A DNA stretch of 64,000 nt from Azospirillum thermophilum (GTDB taxonomy: Bacteria; Pseudomonadota; Alphaproteobacteria; Azospirillales; Azospirillaceae). How positions within the stretch are numbered: position 1 is the stretch's first letter; each line of letters starts with the position of its first letter. The DNA lies in contig NZ_CP029353.1 of the NCBI RefSeq assembly GCF_003130795.1, forward strand, positions 1,751,501 to 1,815,500. Reading direction: 5' to 3'. The translations under genes were made by a program, and so were the position numbers. Under the pieces are notes generated by a model. It saw only the letters and a program-made list of their open reading frames with translations, had not been told where the DNA came from and did no database searches. Shown here piece after piece: positions 23,814 to 33,119 of the stretch.

Positions 23814-24053
23814 ATGGTCATGCGTAAGCGAAGCGTTCAGGTCGGTCAGGTATATCAGTCGGTCAGTCCGGGCAACCACCGGTCGTGGCGGGTACGGGAA
23901 ACTCTCATGCTGCTGGGCCTGCCGCACGCCCGCGTCGTCAGCACGGAGGACGAGGGCGATACCAAGACGTTGAGCTGCCTCGTCCTGGCCGATCCCAGCC
24001 ACTACCGTCTCGTCACCGCCCCGACGCCGCCGGCCGACGTCGCCGCGGCCTGA
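23814..24053 (+). CDS. Small conserved-looking protein of unknown function (79 aa)
   Basis: I do not recognise this protein. It starts at ATG 23814 behind a good CGGGAGG site and reads MVMRKRSVQVGQVYQSVSPG, then RSWRVRETLMLLGLPHARVVS. Basic N-terminus, no membrane segment, no Cys, a central beta-rich pattern and an Ala/Pro-rich tail. The clean ribosome site and the strong terminator right after it support a real single-gene unit, with codon use like its neighbours. The pattern (Val-Gly-Gln-Val-Tyr, then Trp, then hydrophobic strands) suggests a small beta-barrel, possibly nucleic-acid binding; that is a guess. Confidence 0.7.
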   Translation: MVMRKRSVQVGQVYQSVSPGNHRSWRVRETLMLLGLPHARVVSTEDEGDTKTLSCLVLADPSHYRLVTAPTPPADVAAA

Positions 24054-24122
24054 CGGCGGCCGTCCCGGGGCCGCGGCGGTCCGCCGGCGGTCCCGGCGCA
24101 GGCGCCCCGCACCGTCAAGCGA

Positions 24123-24154
24123 AAAGCCCCTCTTCCCGACGGAAGAGGGGCTTT
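24123..24154. terminator. Bidirectional terminator between the 79-aa gene and aspS
   Basis: Perfect 14-bp stem aaagcccctcttcc (24123-24136) / ggaagaggggcttt (24141-24154) with a cgac loop. It lies between convergent genes (stops at 24053 and 24185), so it can serve both. Confidence 0.9.
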
Positions 24155-24184
24155 GTTCGTTGCGGAGGCGTCCCGGACGGCGCG

Positions 24185-26014
24185 TTACTGCGCCTTGGGG
24201 GCCTCGGGCGCCGCGACCTTCGGCTTGGGCAGGTCGAGCTTGATGTGCAGCTCGCGCAGGCGCGTGGTGTCGACCGGGGCCGGCGCCTGCATCAGCAGGT
24301 CCTCGGCGCGCTGGTTCAGCGGGAAGGCGATGACCTCGCGGATGTTCGGCTCGTCGGCCAGCAGCATCACGATGCGGTCGATGCCCGGGGCCGAGCCGCC
24401 GTGCGGCGGGGCGCCCAGCTTGAACGCGCTCAGCATGCCGCCGAAGCGGGCCTCCAGCTCCTCCGGCGGATAGCCGGCGATCTCGAAGGCCTTGTACATC
24501 ACCTCCGGCAGATGGTTCCGGATGGCGCCCGACGACAGCTCCACGCCGTTGCAGACGATGTCGTACTGGTAGGCCTTGATGTCGAGCGGGTTCATCGTGG
24601 TCAGCGCCTCCAGGCCGCCCTGCGGCATGGAGAACGGGTTGTGGCTGAACACGACCTTGCCGGTCTCCTCGTCCAGCTCGTACATCGGGAAGTCGACGAT
24701 CCAGCAGAAGCGGAAGGCGTTCTTCTCGATCAGGTCCAGCTCCTCGCCGATGCGGGTGCGGGCGAAGCCGGCCAGCTTGGCCGCGGCGGCCGGCTGGTCG
24801 CAGACGAAGAAGACCGCGTCGCCGTTCTCCAGCCCGACCAGCTCGCGCAGCGCCGCCTGGGCGGCCTCCGGCACGAACTTGGCGATCGGGCCCTTGCCGC
24901 CGGCGGCCTCGAAGACGATGTAGCCGAGGCCGGGGGCGCCCAGCCCGCGCGCCCAGTCGTTCAGCTTGTCGAAGAAGCTGCGCGGCCGGTCGGCGACCTG
25001 CGGGGCGCGGATGGCGCGCACGACGCCGCCCTTCTCGATGGTCTGCTTGAAGGCGCGGAACTCGACGTCGTCGCGCTTGAACACCTCGGTCACGTCGGTG
25101 ATGACCAGGGGGTTGCGCAGGTCCGGCTTGTCGTTGCCGTACTTCAGCATCGACTCGGCGAAGCTGATGCGGCGGAACGGCGGCTGGTCGATGACCGGCC
25201 GGGACTCGCGGCGGAAGCCGCCGAACTCGTCGAAGATGCCGAACAGCACCGGCTCGATGGCGGCGAAGACGTCCTCCTGCGTGACGTAGGACATCTCGAA
25301 GTCGAGCTGGTAGAACTCGCCCGGGCTTCGGTCGGCGCGGGCGTCCTCGTCGCGGAAGCAGGGGGCGATCTGGAAGTAGCGGTCGAAGCCCGCCACCATC
25401 AGCAGCTGCTTGAACTGCTGCGGAGCCTGCGGCAGCGCGTAGAACTTGCCGGGGTGGTTGCGGCTCGGCACCAGATAGTCGCGGGCCCCCTCCGGCGAGG
25501 AGGCGGTGAGGATCGGCGTCTGGAACTCGGTGAAGCCCTGGTCGATCATGCGGCGGCGGACCGACGCGATGACCTTCGAGCGCAGCAGGATGTTCTCGTG
25601 CAGCCGCTCGCGGCGCAGGTCGAGGAAGCGGTAGCGCAGGCGCACGTCCTCGCCGGCGTCGGTGTCCTGGTTGACCTGCAGCGGGATCTGCTCGGCCTCG
25701 CTCTGGACCGTCAGGTCGGCGATCTGCAGCTCGATCCGGCCGGTGGGCAGCTTGTCGTTGATCGTCTCGGCGGTGCGCTTGACGATCTTGCCGGTCACGG
25801 TGATGACCGATTCCAGCTTCAGCCGCTCGGCCACCTTGAAGGCGGGATTGGAGGTGTCGACCACGCACTGCGTCAGACCGTAATGGTCGCGCAGGTCGAT
25901 GAACATCAGCTGACCATGGTCGCGCTTGCGGTGGATCCAGCCCGACAGGCGGGCGGTCTCGCCGGCATTCTCTTCACGAAGCTGGCCGCAGGTGTGCGTG
26001 CGGTAGGGGTGCAT
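24185..26014 (-). CDS. aspS: Aspartyl-tRNA synthetase
   Basis: A 609-aa class II tRNA synthetase of the long bacterial type. It has an N-terminal OB-fold anticodon-binding domain ([22 protein letters not shown]), class II motif 1 near residue 150, motif 2 in [19 protein letters not shown], the bacterial GAD insertion domain (about 285-420), and motif 3 in [15 protein letters not shown]. It charges tRNA-Asp in the cytosol. ATG 26014 ([12 protein letters not shown]) is the expected start; a GTG four codons upstream is less likely. The tail ([13 protein letters not shown]) is Ala/Pro/Lys-rich. It is divergent from rnd. Confidence 0.97.
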   Translation of the reverse strand: MHPYRTHTCGQLREENAGETARLSGWIHRKRDHGQLMFIDLRDHYGLTQCVVDTSNPAFKVAERLKLESVITVTGKIVKRTAETINDKLPTGRIELQIADLTVQSEAEQIPLQVNQDTDAGEDVRLRYRFLDLRRERLHENILLRSKVIASVRRRMIDQGFTEFQTPILTASSPEGARDYLVPSRNHPGKFYALPQAPQQFKQLLMVAGFDRYFQIAPCFRDEDARADRSPGEFYQLDFEMSYVTQEDVFAAIEPVLFGIFDEFGGFRRESRPVIDQPPFRRISFAESMLKYGNDKPDLRNPLVITDVTEVFKRDDVEFRAFKQTIEKGGVVRAIRAPQVADRPRSFFDKLNDWARGLGAPGLGYIVFEAAGGKGPIAKFVPEAAQAALRELVGLENGDAVFFVCDQPAAAAKLAGFARTRIGEELDLIEKNAFRFCWIVDFPMYELDEETGKVVFSHNPFSMPQGGLEALTTMNPLDIKAYQYDIVCNGVELSSGAIRNHLPEVMYKAFEIAGYPPEELEARFGGMLSAFKLGAPPHGGSAPGIDRIVMLLADEPNIREVIAFPLNQRAEDLLMQAPAPVDTTRLRELHIKLDLPKPKVAAPEAPKAQ

Positions 26015-26178
26015 GGGTCGAAACACCTTGAATCAGGTCGTATTGCGGCGATGGAATCGGGTCCGACACACCACACCGGACGAGGCGGATTGTCAAGCCG
26101 CCATCCTGCCGGGAACGGCTGCCTCCCGCTCCCAAGGGCGCACTTTCATGGCGGACGCCGGTCGTGTATGAAGCACGC

Positions 26179-27390
26179 ATGACACTGATCACCACGACCG
26201 ACGCCCTTGAGGCCTTCTGCCGCTCGCTGGCCGGGGCCGAGTACATCACCGTCGACACCGAATTCCTGCGCGAGAAGACCTACTGGCCGCAGCTCTGCCT
26301 CGTCCAGGTCGGCGGTCCGGACCGCGCGGTCGCCATCGATCCCCTGGCGGAGGGCATGGACCTGACGCCGCTGTTCGACCTGATGGCCGATTCCTCCATC
26401 CTCAAGGTGTTCCACGCCGCCCGCCAGGACGTGGAGATCTTCTGGCACCTGTCGGGGAGGATTCCCAACCCGCTGTTCGACACCCAGGTCGCCGCCATGG
26501 TCTGCGGCTTCGGCGAGAGCGTCGGGTACGAGACGCTGGTCACCAAGCTGGCCGGCGCGCGCATCGACAAGTCCAGCCGCTTCACCGACTGGTCGCAGCG
26601 CCCGCTGACCGAGCGGCAGCTCACCTACGCGCTGTCCGACGTCACCCACCTGCGCCCGGCCTACGAGAAGCTGAAGCGCCGCCTCGCCCGCACCGGCCGC
26701 GCCCACTGGCTGGAGGAGGAGATGGCGGTGCTGACCGACCCGGCGACCTATCAGGTCGATCCGGAGACCTCCTGGCAGCGGCTGAAGGTGCGCACCAACA
26801 AGCCGCGCTTCATGGCCATCCTGCGCGAGCTCGCCGCCTGGCGCGAGCGCGAGGCGCAGCGCCGCGACCTGCCGCGCTCGCGCGTCCTGCGGGACGAGGC
26901 GCTGCTGGAGATCGCCGCCCATGCGCCGGCCACCGTCGACGACCTCGCCCGCACCCGCGGCATGGGCCGCGGCGTGGCGGAGGGGCGGCAGGGGGCCGAC
27001 ATCCTCGCCGCCGTCCAGGCCGGCCTGGACCTGCCGGACTCCGAGCTGCCGCGCGTCGAGCCGCGGGAGGAGCCGCCGCCCGGCCTGCAGCCGATCACAG
27101 AATTGCTGCGCGTCCTGCTGAAGATGAAGTGCGACGAGAATAATGTTGCCGCAAAACTCGTCGCGTCTTCCGCCGATCTGGAAGCGCTGGCGGCCGACGA
27201 CGACGCGCCGGTCGCGGCCCTGCACGGCTGGCGCCGCGAGCTGTTCGGCGAGGACGCGCTTGCCCTGAAACACGGGCGGATCGGGCTGGCTGTGGCGAAC
27301 CGTCGCGTCCGCATCATGCCGGTGCCGGGCGCCGCCTCCCCCGCGGCGGCGGCGGCGCAGCCGGCAATCACCGACGGCGCGGAGTCTTGA
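26179..27390 (+). CDS. rnd: Ribonuclease D
   Basis: A 403-aa 3'-5' exoribonuclease acting in tRNA 3'-end maturation. The DEDD catalytic residues are visible: VDTEFLREKTYWP (D and E), FHAARQDVEIF (D) and LTYALSDVTHLRP (Y and D). Two HRDC-type helical regions follow, the first with LPRSRVLRDEALLEIAAHAP. ATG 26179 (MTLITTTDALEAF) is preferred over GTG 26164. A short Ala-rich tail ends the protein. Divergent from aspS. Confidence 0.95.
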   Translation: MTLITTTDALEAFCRSLAGAEYITVDTEFLREKTYWPQLCLVQVGGPDRAVAIDPLAEGMDLTPLFDLMADSSILKVFHAARQDVEIFWHLSGRIPNPLFDTQVAAMVCGFGESVGYETLVTKLAGARIDKSSRFTDWSQRPLTERQLTYALSDVTHLRPAYEKLKRRLARTGRAHWLEEEMAVLTDPATYQVDPETSWQRLKVRTNKPRFMAILRELAAWREREAQRRDLPRSRVLRDEALLEIAAHAPATVDDLARTRGMGRGVAEGRQGADILAAVQAGLDLPDSELPRVEPREEPPPGLQPITELLRVLLKMKCDENNVAAKLVASSADLEALAADDDAPVAALHGWRRELFGEDALALKHGRIGLAVANRRVRIMPVPGAASPAAAAAQPAITDGAES

Positions 27391-27579
27391 CCGTCCGGCG
27401 TTATCGGTCGCAGAACCCCGCGCGGATGCAACATAGCTTAGCCGTGCGGCGGGGATATTCTCGCTGTTAACCACGCCTTAAGGCATTTTAATAGAAGGTT
27501 GGCACAAAGACAGCGTACGACCGATTCCTTGCCGTCGGGTGGCTGCCGGGGGAGAGGGTCCGCTTGGGGGAATGCGCGT

Positions 27580-28875
27580 ATGAGCAGGTTCGGCGGCAAG
27601 CCACCGATGGGTCGTGACCGGGTCCGCCTGTCTTCCATGGAGAAGCAGGCCGCCGTTGCCGCCGCCAAGGACCAGAAGCCCGAGTTCGACAACGACAAGC
27701 TGCTGAACCTGCTGCGCTCCGCCAAGAACGAGCTGCAGGGCATGCGGCTGATCCACATGCACCTGTCCCTGCTGAAGGACAAGGATCCGGCCAGCCAGAT
27801 GATGGTCCGCACCATCATCCAGGAACTGGGGACCAAGGCCTCCTACCTGCAGTCCTTCAACATCTCCAACGGTGACGTCATCGTCCTCTACAAGGGCCTG
27901 AAGCTGACCGGCGTCACCGACGTCTGCCAGAAGCTGGAACAGGTCTTCCTGTCGAAGACGACGCTGACCGGCGCCAACCCCTACAAGGAATACTCGCTCT
28001 ATTCCATCATGGAACTGGCGTTGAACTTCATCAACGTCATCCGCTTCATCGAGGAATTGCAGGCGAGCGAGACCGGCATCGGCTCCACCGAGACCAAGCC
28101 GCCGATCACGCTGGAGGAACTGGGCAAGCTCGAACGCTCGATGCAGATGTTCGACCTGTCGCCCTTCCTGTTCAACCAGGCGGTCGCCAACATCGGCAGC
28201 GCCGGCGGCGGCCCGGACGAGATGGAGTATTTCGAGCTCTACATCTCCATCAAGCTGCTGCAGGAACGGCTCTGCCCGGATTACGACATCACGGCCAACA
28301 AGTGGCTGTTCAACTACTTCACCGCCAACCTCGACCAGTCGGTGCTGCGGGCGCTGAACCACGGCCTCAGCTTCATGCGCGGGCGGCGGATCGGCATCAA
28401 CATCAACCTGTCCACCGTCATCTCCACCGGCTTCGTGAAGTTCGACGAGCGGCTGCCGATCGACTTCCGCGGCCAGGTGGTGCTTGAGGTCTCCAAGGGC
28501 GACCTGATCGAGAACCTGCCCCTGTTCAACGAGGTGGTGGAGTTCGCGCAGGACCGCCGCTACCAGATCGCGGTGGACGGGCTCAACCCCTTCTGGGTCA
28601 CCAACTTCGACCTGGAATACCTGAACGCCGACTATGCGAAGATCTTCTGGTCCAACGAGATGCTGGAGATGGACCCGACCTTCGAGAAGTTCTTCCGCGA
28701 CCGCATCGCCGAGCAGGACCGCTGCAAGTTCATCCTGGCGCGCTGCGACAGCGTCGCCAGCCTCGTCTACGCGCACAAGGTCGGCATCAAGTACGTGCAG
28801 GGCCGCGCGGTGGACAACATCCTGCGCAAGGGCGTCAGCGTCCGCGAGGCGATCGCCCACGCCAAGGTGGATTGA
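27580..28875 (+). CDS. Uncharacterised cytosolic protein with degenerate EAL-like C-terminal half
   Basis: A 431-aa protein that I do not recognise by name. The N-terminal half is helical (LLNLLRSAKNELQGMRLIHM). The C-terminal half (about 265-425) follows the pattern of an EAL phosphodiesterase barrel: INLSTVISTGFVKFDE, VVLEVSKGDLIENLPLFNEV, YQIAVDGLNPFWVTNFDLEY, ADYAKIFWSNEM and GIKYVQGRAVDN. The EAL motif and the metal-binding acids are missing at the expected places (for example EVSKGD where E(V/I)TE would be), so c-di-GMP hydrolysis is unlikely; binding or a structural role is possible. It has a good upstream GGGGG site and stands alone between rnd and the CYTH gene. Confidence 0.75.
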   Translation: MSRFGGKPPMGRDRVRLSSMEKQAAVAAAKDQKPEFDNDKLLNLLRSAKNELQGMRLIHMHLSLLKDKDPASQMMVRTIIQELGTKASYLQSFNISNGDVIVLYKGLKLTGVTDVCQKLEQVFLSKTTLTGANPYKEYSLYSIMELALNFINVIRFIEELQASETGIGSTETKPPITLEELGKLERSMQMFDLSPFLFNQAVANIGSAGGGPDEMEYFELYISIKLLQERLCPDYDITANKWLFNYFTANLDQSVLRALNHGLSFMRGRRIGININLSTVISTGFVKFDERLPIDFRGQVVLEVSKGDLIENLPLFNEVVEFAQDRRYQIAVDGLNPFWVTNFDLEYLNADYAKIFWSNEMLEMDPTFEKFFRDRIAEQDRCKFILARCDSVASLVYAHKVGIKYVQGRAVDNILRKGVSVREAIAHAKVD

Positions 28876-28906
28876 GCCCGCGGCGCCGTCGCTACCGCCG
28901 ATCGAA

Positions 28907-28971
28907 TAACGCCTTTCGGGGGACCCGCACTGCGGCGCTCCGCAGCGCGCACCCCCCACGATAAAGGGTTA
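28907..28971. repeat. Long imperfect inverted repeat between the EAL-like and CYTH genes
   Basis: An inner stem ctgcgg (28930-28935) / ccgcag (28940-28945) sits inside a wider imperfect dyad: gggggac...caccccc and ccttt...aaagg flank it. No T-run follows on either strand, so a simple terminator is doubtful. It may be a folded 3' UTR or a degenerate repeat element. Confidence 0.4.
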
Positions 28972-29098
28972 TCAAGGCAATTCCTGCATGGCTGGGCTGT
29001 TCGCGGCTGCACCCGTGTTCCGCTTGCGATGATTTCCCGCGGTGATACCCTTCGCCTCGCCGGTGGCCGAGACCGGTACTGAGCAGAGGCCGGGAGCC

Positions 29099-29578
29099 AT
29101 GCCCCAGGAGATCGAACGCCGCTTCCTGGTCCGCGGGTCGTTGCCCGCAGGACTGCTGCGGCCGGGGGAGCGAATCGTCCAGGGCTATCTGCCCGCCCGC
29201 AACGGCAGCACCGCACGGGTGCGCGTTGCCGGCGGACGAGCCTTCCTCACCAAGAAGAGCCGCAAATGCGGCTGCTGCCGGACCGAGGTGGAGCGCGAAC
29301 TGCCGATCGAGACGGCGCTCCGCCTGATCAACGAGGCCTGCACCGGCAGCCTCATCATCAAGACCCGGCACCGCATCGATCACTTCGGTTTCCTGTGGGA
29401 GATCGATGTCTTCCACGGCGACAACCGCGGGCTGGTCATCGCCGAGATCGAGCTGCCGCACCCCGAGACGGTCTTTCCCCTGCCCGACTGGGTCGGGGCG
29501 GAGATCACCACCGTCGCCGGCTACAGCAACTCCGCCCTCGCCCGCCGGCCGCTCCGCTTCCGTCCGCTGGCGGCCTGA
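29099..29578 (+). CDS. CYTH-domain triphosphate tunnel metalloenzyme
   Basis: A 159-aa protein filling one CYTH domain. The ExExK signature is EIERR here (E4, E6, R8), with Arg replacing Lys. Further family residues: basic R at ARVRVAG, KKSRKCGCCRTEVERELP, then IIKTRHRI and an acidic strand LVIAEIELPHPE. Members hydrolyse triphosphates (inorganic triphosphate, thiamine triphosphate) or make cAMP, within a beta-barrel tunnel using Mg2+. ATG 29099 has GGGAG upstream. The CGCC cysteine cluster in the middle is uncommon in the family. Confidence 0.85.
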   Translation: MPQEIERRFLVRGSLPAGLLRPGERIVQGYLPARNGSTARVRVAGGRAFLTKKSRKCGCCRTEVERELPIETALRLINEACTGSLIIKTRHRIDHFGFLWEIDVFHGDNRGLVIAEIELPHPETVFPLPDWVGAEITTVAGYSNSALARRPLRFRPLAA

Positions 29579-29594
29579 GCGGGCTCGCGGGAGG

Positions 29595-31094
29595 TCAGGC
29601 AGGCCCCTGCACATGCGGGGCGCCCGGAGTTCCTCCGACTCCGGTCCCCGCGACTCCTGTCAGGGACGCCCCCGGGGCCAGGGCGGAACGGGCGGCCAGC
29701 CGCTCCGCCGCCGCCGCGCACTGCGAGCGCAGTTCGGGAACCGCGGTCATCTCCCAGAAGGGCGCCTTCGCCACCGGGCCGAAGGCGAACAGCCGCTCGG
29801 ACGCGCGGCCGGCGGCGTCGATCACCGCCCCCTCCTCCGTCACGTCCAGACCCAGCCGCAGCTCGTCCGGCCGGGCCAGCCCGCGGTCGAGCAGCGAGCG
29901 CACCAGCGGATGGCGCACCCGCTCATAGTCGCATTCCGGGCCGGCGGCGTTGATCATCGCCCCGACGGTCATCACCCAGCGCCCGTCCCCCGACCGCCGC
30001 GGCTGCACCGCCACCTCCACCCCGTCCCCGGTCAGGGCGAGCGAGCGGATGCGCCCGGCCCGCACCGACAGCCGGCCGGAGGCCAGCGCCGCCGCGATCC
30101 GGTCCGCCACCTCCGGCGCCATCCGGTGCCGGTGCACCTCCCAGAACGGCCGGGCATGGCGCAGGAACCGCCGACGCTCCTCCAGCGGCAGATGCTTCCA
30201 GATGCGGTGGTGGTGGGGCCGCAGCGCGTCGAAGGCCGACCGCCAGTCATAGCCCTGGTCCTGCGCCCGCCGCACGTCGGCCTTGAGCGCGATCAGCACG
30301 TCCAGCACGGTCCGCGGCATCACCTCCGGACAGACGAAGGACTTGTAGGGCCGGACCTCCTCGTGCCGGTTGGGCAGCAGGCCGCGGCGCGACACCGCGA
30401 CGATCCGCCCGCGGTGCCCCTGCTCCTCCAGCGACAGCACGGTGTCCACCATCGTCAGGCCGGTGCCGAGGATCAGCACCGTGTCGTCGCGGCCGATGGC
30501 GGCGACCGCCTGCTGGTCCCACGGATCGCCGATGAAGCGGTGCGACGCCACGAGATCGGTCGGCGCGACGGCCGGCGGCGAGGGCGGGAAGTGGCCGACG
30601 CACAGCGCCGCGACGTCGGCGGTGACGATCAGCCCGTTGGACAGGCGCAGGCTGATGCCGTCGCCGGTGCCGGCGGTGTCGACGACCTCGCCCTGGACAT
30701 GCTTCAGCGTCACCTGCGGCGGGGCCGCGGCCTGCGCCTCGGCCAGCACGTCGCGGATGTAGGCGCCGTAGCAGGCGCGCGAGACGAAGGCGTGGCCGCT
30801 CGGCGGCATCGGCAGGTCGCTGTCATGCGCCCACAGCCAGCGCAGGAAATGCCGCGGGTCGTCCGGAAAGGCGCTCATGTTGTAGGCGCGCACGTTCAGG
30901 ACATGGCCGCTGTTCGGCGTCGAGTAGGCCAGCCCCGTGCCGGGGGTGGGCGCCCGCTCGATCAGCGTGACGGTGGTCGGCCGGTCGGAGCGGCGCAGCA
31001 GGTGGGCGGCGAGCATGCTGCCGGTGAAGCCGGCGCCGACGATCGCGACATGCTGTCTGGCGATGCGGTGCTTCGGCATATGCGGTGTCAACAT
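29595..31094 (-). CDS. FAD/NAD(P)-binding oxidoreductase (FAD-NAD(P)-binding family, COG4529-like)
   Basis: A 499-aa flavoprotein. The dinucleotide loop HVAIVGAGFTGSMLAAHLLRR starts near residue 16; then LIERAPTPGTGLAYSTPNSG, LNVRAYNMSAFPDDPRHFLRWL, a second Rossmann loop VLILGTGLTMVDTVLSL near 210, and MINAAGPECDYERV near 385. This matches the large group of proteins annotated as FAD-NAD(P)-binding or hydroxyacylglutathione-like oxidoreductases; substrate unknown. ATG 31094 has AGAAGGA upstream; ATG 31079 is possible. The C-terminus is Ala/Gly-rich. It shares no operon with the next gene (339-bp gap). Confidence 0.85.
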   Translation of the reverse strand: MLTPHMPKHRIARQHVAIVGAGFTGSMLAAHLLRRSDRPTTVTLIERAPTPGTGLAYSTPNSGHVLNVRAYNMSAFPDDPRHFLRWLWAHDSDLPMPPSGHAFVSRACYGAYIRDVLAEAQAAAPPQVTLKHVQGEVVDTAGTGDGISLRLSNGLIVTADVAALCVGHFPPSPPAVAPTDLVASHRFIGDPWDQQAVAAIGRDDTVLILGTGLTMVDTVLSLEEQGHRGRIVAVSRRGLLPNRHEEVRPYKSFVCPEVMPRTVLDVLIALKADVRRAQDQGYDWRSAFDALRPHHHRIWKHLPLEERRRFLRHARPFWEVHRHRMAPEVADRIAAALASGRLSVRAGRIRSLALTGDGVEVAVQPRRSGDGRWVMTVGAMINAAGPECDYERVRHPLVRSLLDRGLARPDELRLGLDVTEEGAVIDAAGRASERLFAFGPVAKAPFWEMTAVPELRSQCAAAAERLAARSALAPGASLTGVAGTGVGGTPGAPHVQGPA

Positions 31095-31433
31095 GGGCTG
31101 TCCTTCTCTCCCGTTGCACGACGGTGCGGCCCCCCTGCGCATCCGCGCTCGGGAAGCCGCGTCGGTAAGCCACCGAAGGTCGACGTCTCAGCCACGTTGT
31201 TATTCCGGCCGTTTTGACGGTCCCGGCCGGTTGAAGCGTCCGCGATCCTGGAACAGCCCGGCCCCGGGCCGATAGATGGCTGGAAGGGGCAGGCGAAGTC
31301 CGGTCTGGCGAACGGCTGTATTTCGCGTCTTTCCTCCGGTGCTTGGTGGTTGATCCACGCAATTTTTTCGGAATGATGGCGCGTTATTTCCTATTTTGAA
31401 AGTAGAAATTATCGCCATGCTCCAGCCGGCCGC
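31095..31433. other. Intergenic region with an AT-rich patch
   Basis: A 339-bp gap between two minus-strand genes: the DUF3891 gene ends at 31434 and the FAD gene starts at 31094. The part near 31360-31420 is AT-rich relative to the rest of the window and is the likely promoter area for the FAD gene. A 72-codon open frame here has no convincing protein text. Confidence 0.5.
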
Positions 31434-32225
31434 TCAACCGGGCGACAGGGTGACGGTCAGCACGGCGGTTTCCGCCTCGCCCAGGGCCCGCCGCATCGCC
31501 GTCTCGTCGGTGAAGCGGCCGGGCAGCCGGCGCCCCTCCGCCACCAGTTCCAGCCGGTCGGCGGCGAAGGGCCAGGGCGACACCGTCAGGGCCGCGGGAT
31601 CCTGTCCCGGCGACCGCAGGATCAGCGCGGTCCGCCCCTCGCCCATCGTCGGCACCAGCGGCACGCGGATCTCCTGCCGGACGCCCCAGCAGATGTGCAG
31701 CGACATCAGGTCGACGGCCGCCACCAGCAGCCGGTTGCGCTCCAGCGCCTCCGTCCCCAGCCGCCCGGCATGGCGCGGGTTGGCCGACAGGGCCGCCACG
31801 CACTCCCGCTGGAAGGCGTGCTGCTCGTCGAGCAACGCCCGGACCAGGCCCCGCTCCTCCTCCGACGCCGTCCCGGGCTGGAAGTAGCTGCCATAGATGG
31901 TGTCGGCATGCAGGGAGACGATCAGCGCCGGGTAACGGCCATACTGCAGCGCCCGCCGCACGCCGGACCGCCAGAGGTCGACATGGGTGGCGACCGGAAC
32001 CTCGCGGAAATCCTGCGGCAGGCCGCTGTCCGGGTTCAGGACCGGCGCGGATTCCCAGGACAGCCAGCCGATGTCGTGCAGTTCGGCACCCAGGCAGACC
32101 TCCTCGTGGGGTGCCGGCCGCTCGAACGCGGCGTTTCCCCAGCCGCGGGCGAGCTGCCCCGCCAGCCAGGCGTGGCTCGGCTGGGAAATCGCGATCACCC
32201 CGTCGCCGTCCTGACGCAACAGCAT
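31434..32225 (-). CDS. DUF3891 family protein
   Basis: A 263-aa soluble protein of an uncharacterised family. It begins MLLRQDGDGVIAISQPSHAWLAGQLARGWG, then LGAELHDIGWLSWESAP, in which the HDIGW text looks like an HD-type metal site, then LWRSGVRRALQYGRYPALIVSLHADTIY, where a His is also conserved. A metal-dependent phosphohydrolase-like role is therefore possible but not shown. ATG 32225 has GGAGGAG upstream. It is divergent from the BON-domain gene, separated by 160 bp. Confidence 0.75.
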   Translation of the reverse strand: MLLRQDGDGVIAISQPSHAWLAGQLARGWGNAAFERPAPHEEVCLGAELHDIGWLSWESAPVLNPDSGLPQDFREVPVATHVDLWRSGVRRALQYGRYPALIVSLHADTIYGSYFQPGTASEEERGLVRALLDEQHAFQRECVAALSANPRHAGRLGTEALERNRLLVAAVDLMSLHICWGVRQEIRVPLVPTMGEGRTALILRSPGQDPAALTVSPWPFAADRLELVAEGRRLPGRFTDETAMRRALGEAETAVLTVTLSPG

Positions 32226-32384
32226 GCCCTGCTCCTCCCTCTTGCTCGGCGTATCCGGCGATAGGCCGGGATTCTTCGCGTGTCCCGCTGTTCTCCCCTG
32301 CAACGGCGGCGACCCGGCAGCGGGTCCGCCGCCGGCACCGGGACGATGCACAACCAACCAATCCCCGACATTGGGAGCGCAACC

Positions 32385-33083
32385 ATGGCAGACAACCACG
32401 ACCGGCGGGACGATCGGCAGCGGATGGAGCGCACCGACCGCCGCCGCGAGGACTGGTCGGCGGATTACGGCCGCTTCGGCTCGGATTTCGGCGGTCACGG
32501 CCGGGCCTCGCACCGCGGCGGCGGCGGCACGGACTTCGGCACCAGCCAGACCTACCGCGGCTTCGGCGGCTACGGCCGCTACGGGCGCGGCCAGAACGAG
32601 CGCTTCTGGGACCGCGAGGCCGACGAGGCGTCGGCCTGGTTCGGCGACGAGGATGCCGAGCGGCCGCACCGCATGGACAACATCCATGCCGGGGAGGGCC
32701 GCCACCGTGGCCGCGGCCCGCGCGGCTACACCCGCCCCGACGAGCGGATCCGCGAGGACGTCAACGACCGCCTGACCGAGGACCCCTATGTCGACGCCTC
32801 CGACATCGAGGTGACGGTGAGCGGCGGCGAAGTCACCCTGTCCGGCACCGTCGACAGCCGCAACGCCCGCCGCCGGGCGGAGGACATCGCGGAGGGCGTC
32901 CCGGGCGTCCGCCATGTCCAGAACGACATCCGCGCCAGCCGGCCGGGCGCCGACCGCGCCTCGGGAACCCGGACGACGGGAGCGGGCGCGTCGGCCATGG
33001 CCGGCCTCGGCTCCGGCGGCCGCGACGCGGAGACGGGCTCCGACACCGGCGGCGCCGGCCGCGTTTCCACCTCGCGCTCCTGA
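32385..33083 (+). CDS. BON-domain protein with a Gly/Arg/Asp-rich N-terminal half
   Basis: A 232-aa protein. The first 115 residues are low complexity and hydrophilic (DRRDDRQRMERTDRRREDW, GGHGRASHRGGGGTDFG, YGRYGRGQNERFWDREADE). A BON domain follows (about 120-190): RPDERIREDVNDRLTEDPYVDASDIEVTVSGGEVTLSGTVDSRNARRRAEDIAEGVPGV is the family pattern. BON domains bind phospholipid or membrane surfaces; this protein has no signal peptide. It pairs with the ferritin-like gene 36 bp downstream, a combination often seen in stress-responsive loci. ATG 32385 has GGGAG upstream. Confidence 0.85.
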   Translation: MADNHDRRDDRQRMERTDRRREDWSADYGRFGSDFGGHGRASHRGGGGTDFGTSQTYRGFGGYGRYGRGQNERFWDREADEASAWFGDEDAERPHRMDNIHAGEGRHRGRGPRGYTRPDERIREDVNDRLTEDPYVDASDIEVTVSGGEVTLSGTVDSRNARRRAEDIAEGVPGVRHVQNDIRASRPGADRASGTRTTGAGASAMAGLGSGGRDAETGSDTGGAGRVSTSRS

Positions 33084-33119
33084 GGCCCGTTCCCCGTCCC
33101 AGCAACCGAGGATACCGCC

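Noticed and set aside
26014..26178. A sigma54 promoter between aspS and rnd
   Set aside because: No GG-N10-GC element with the right flanking bases; these are housekeeping genes.
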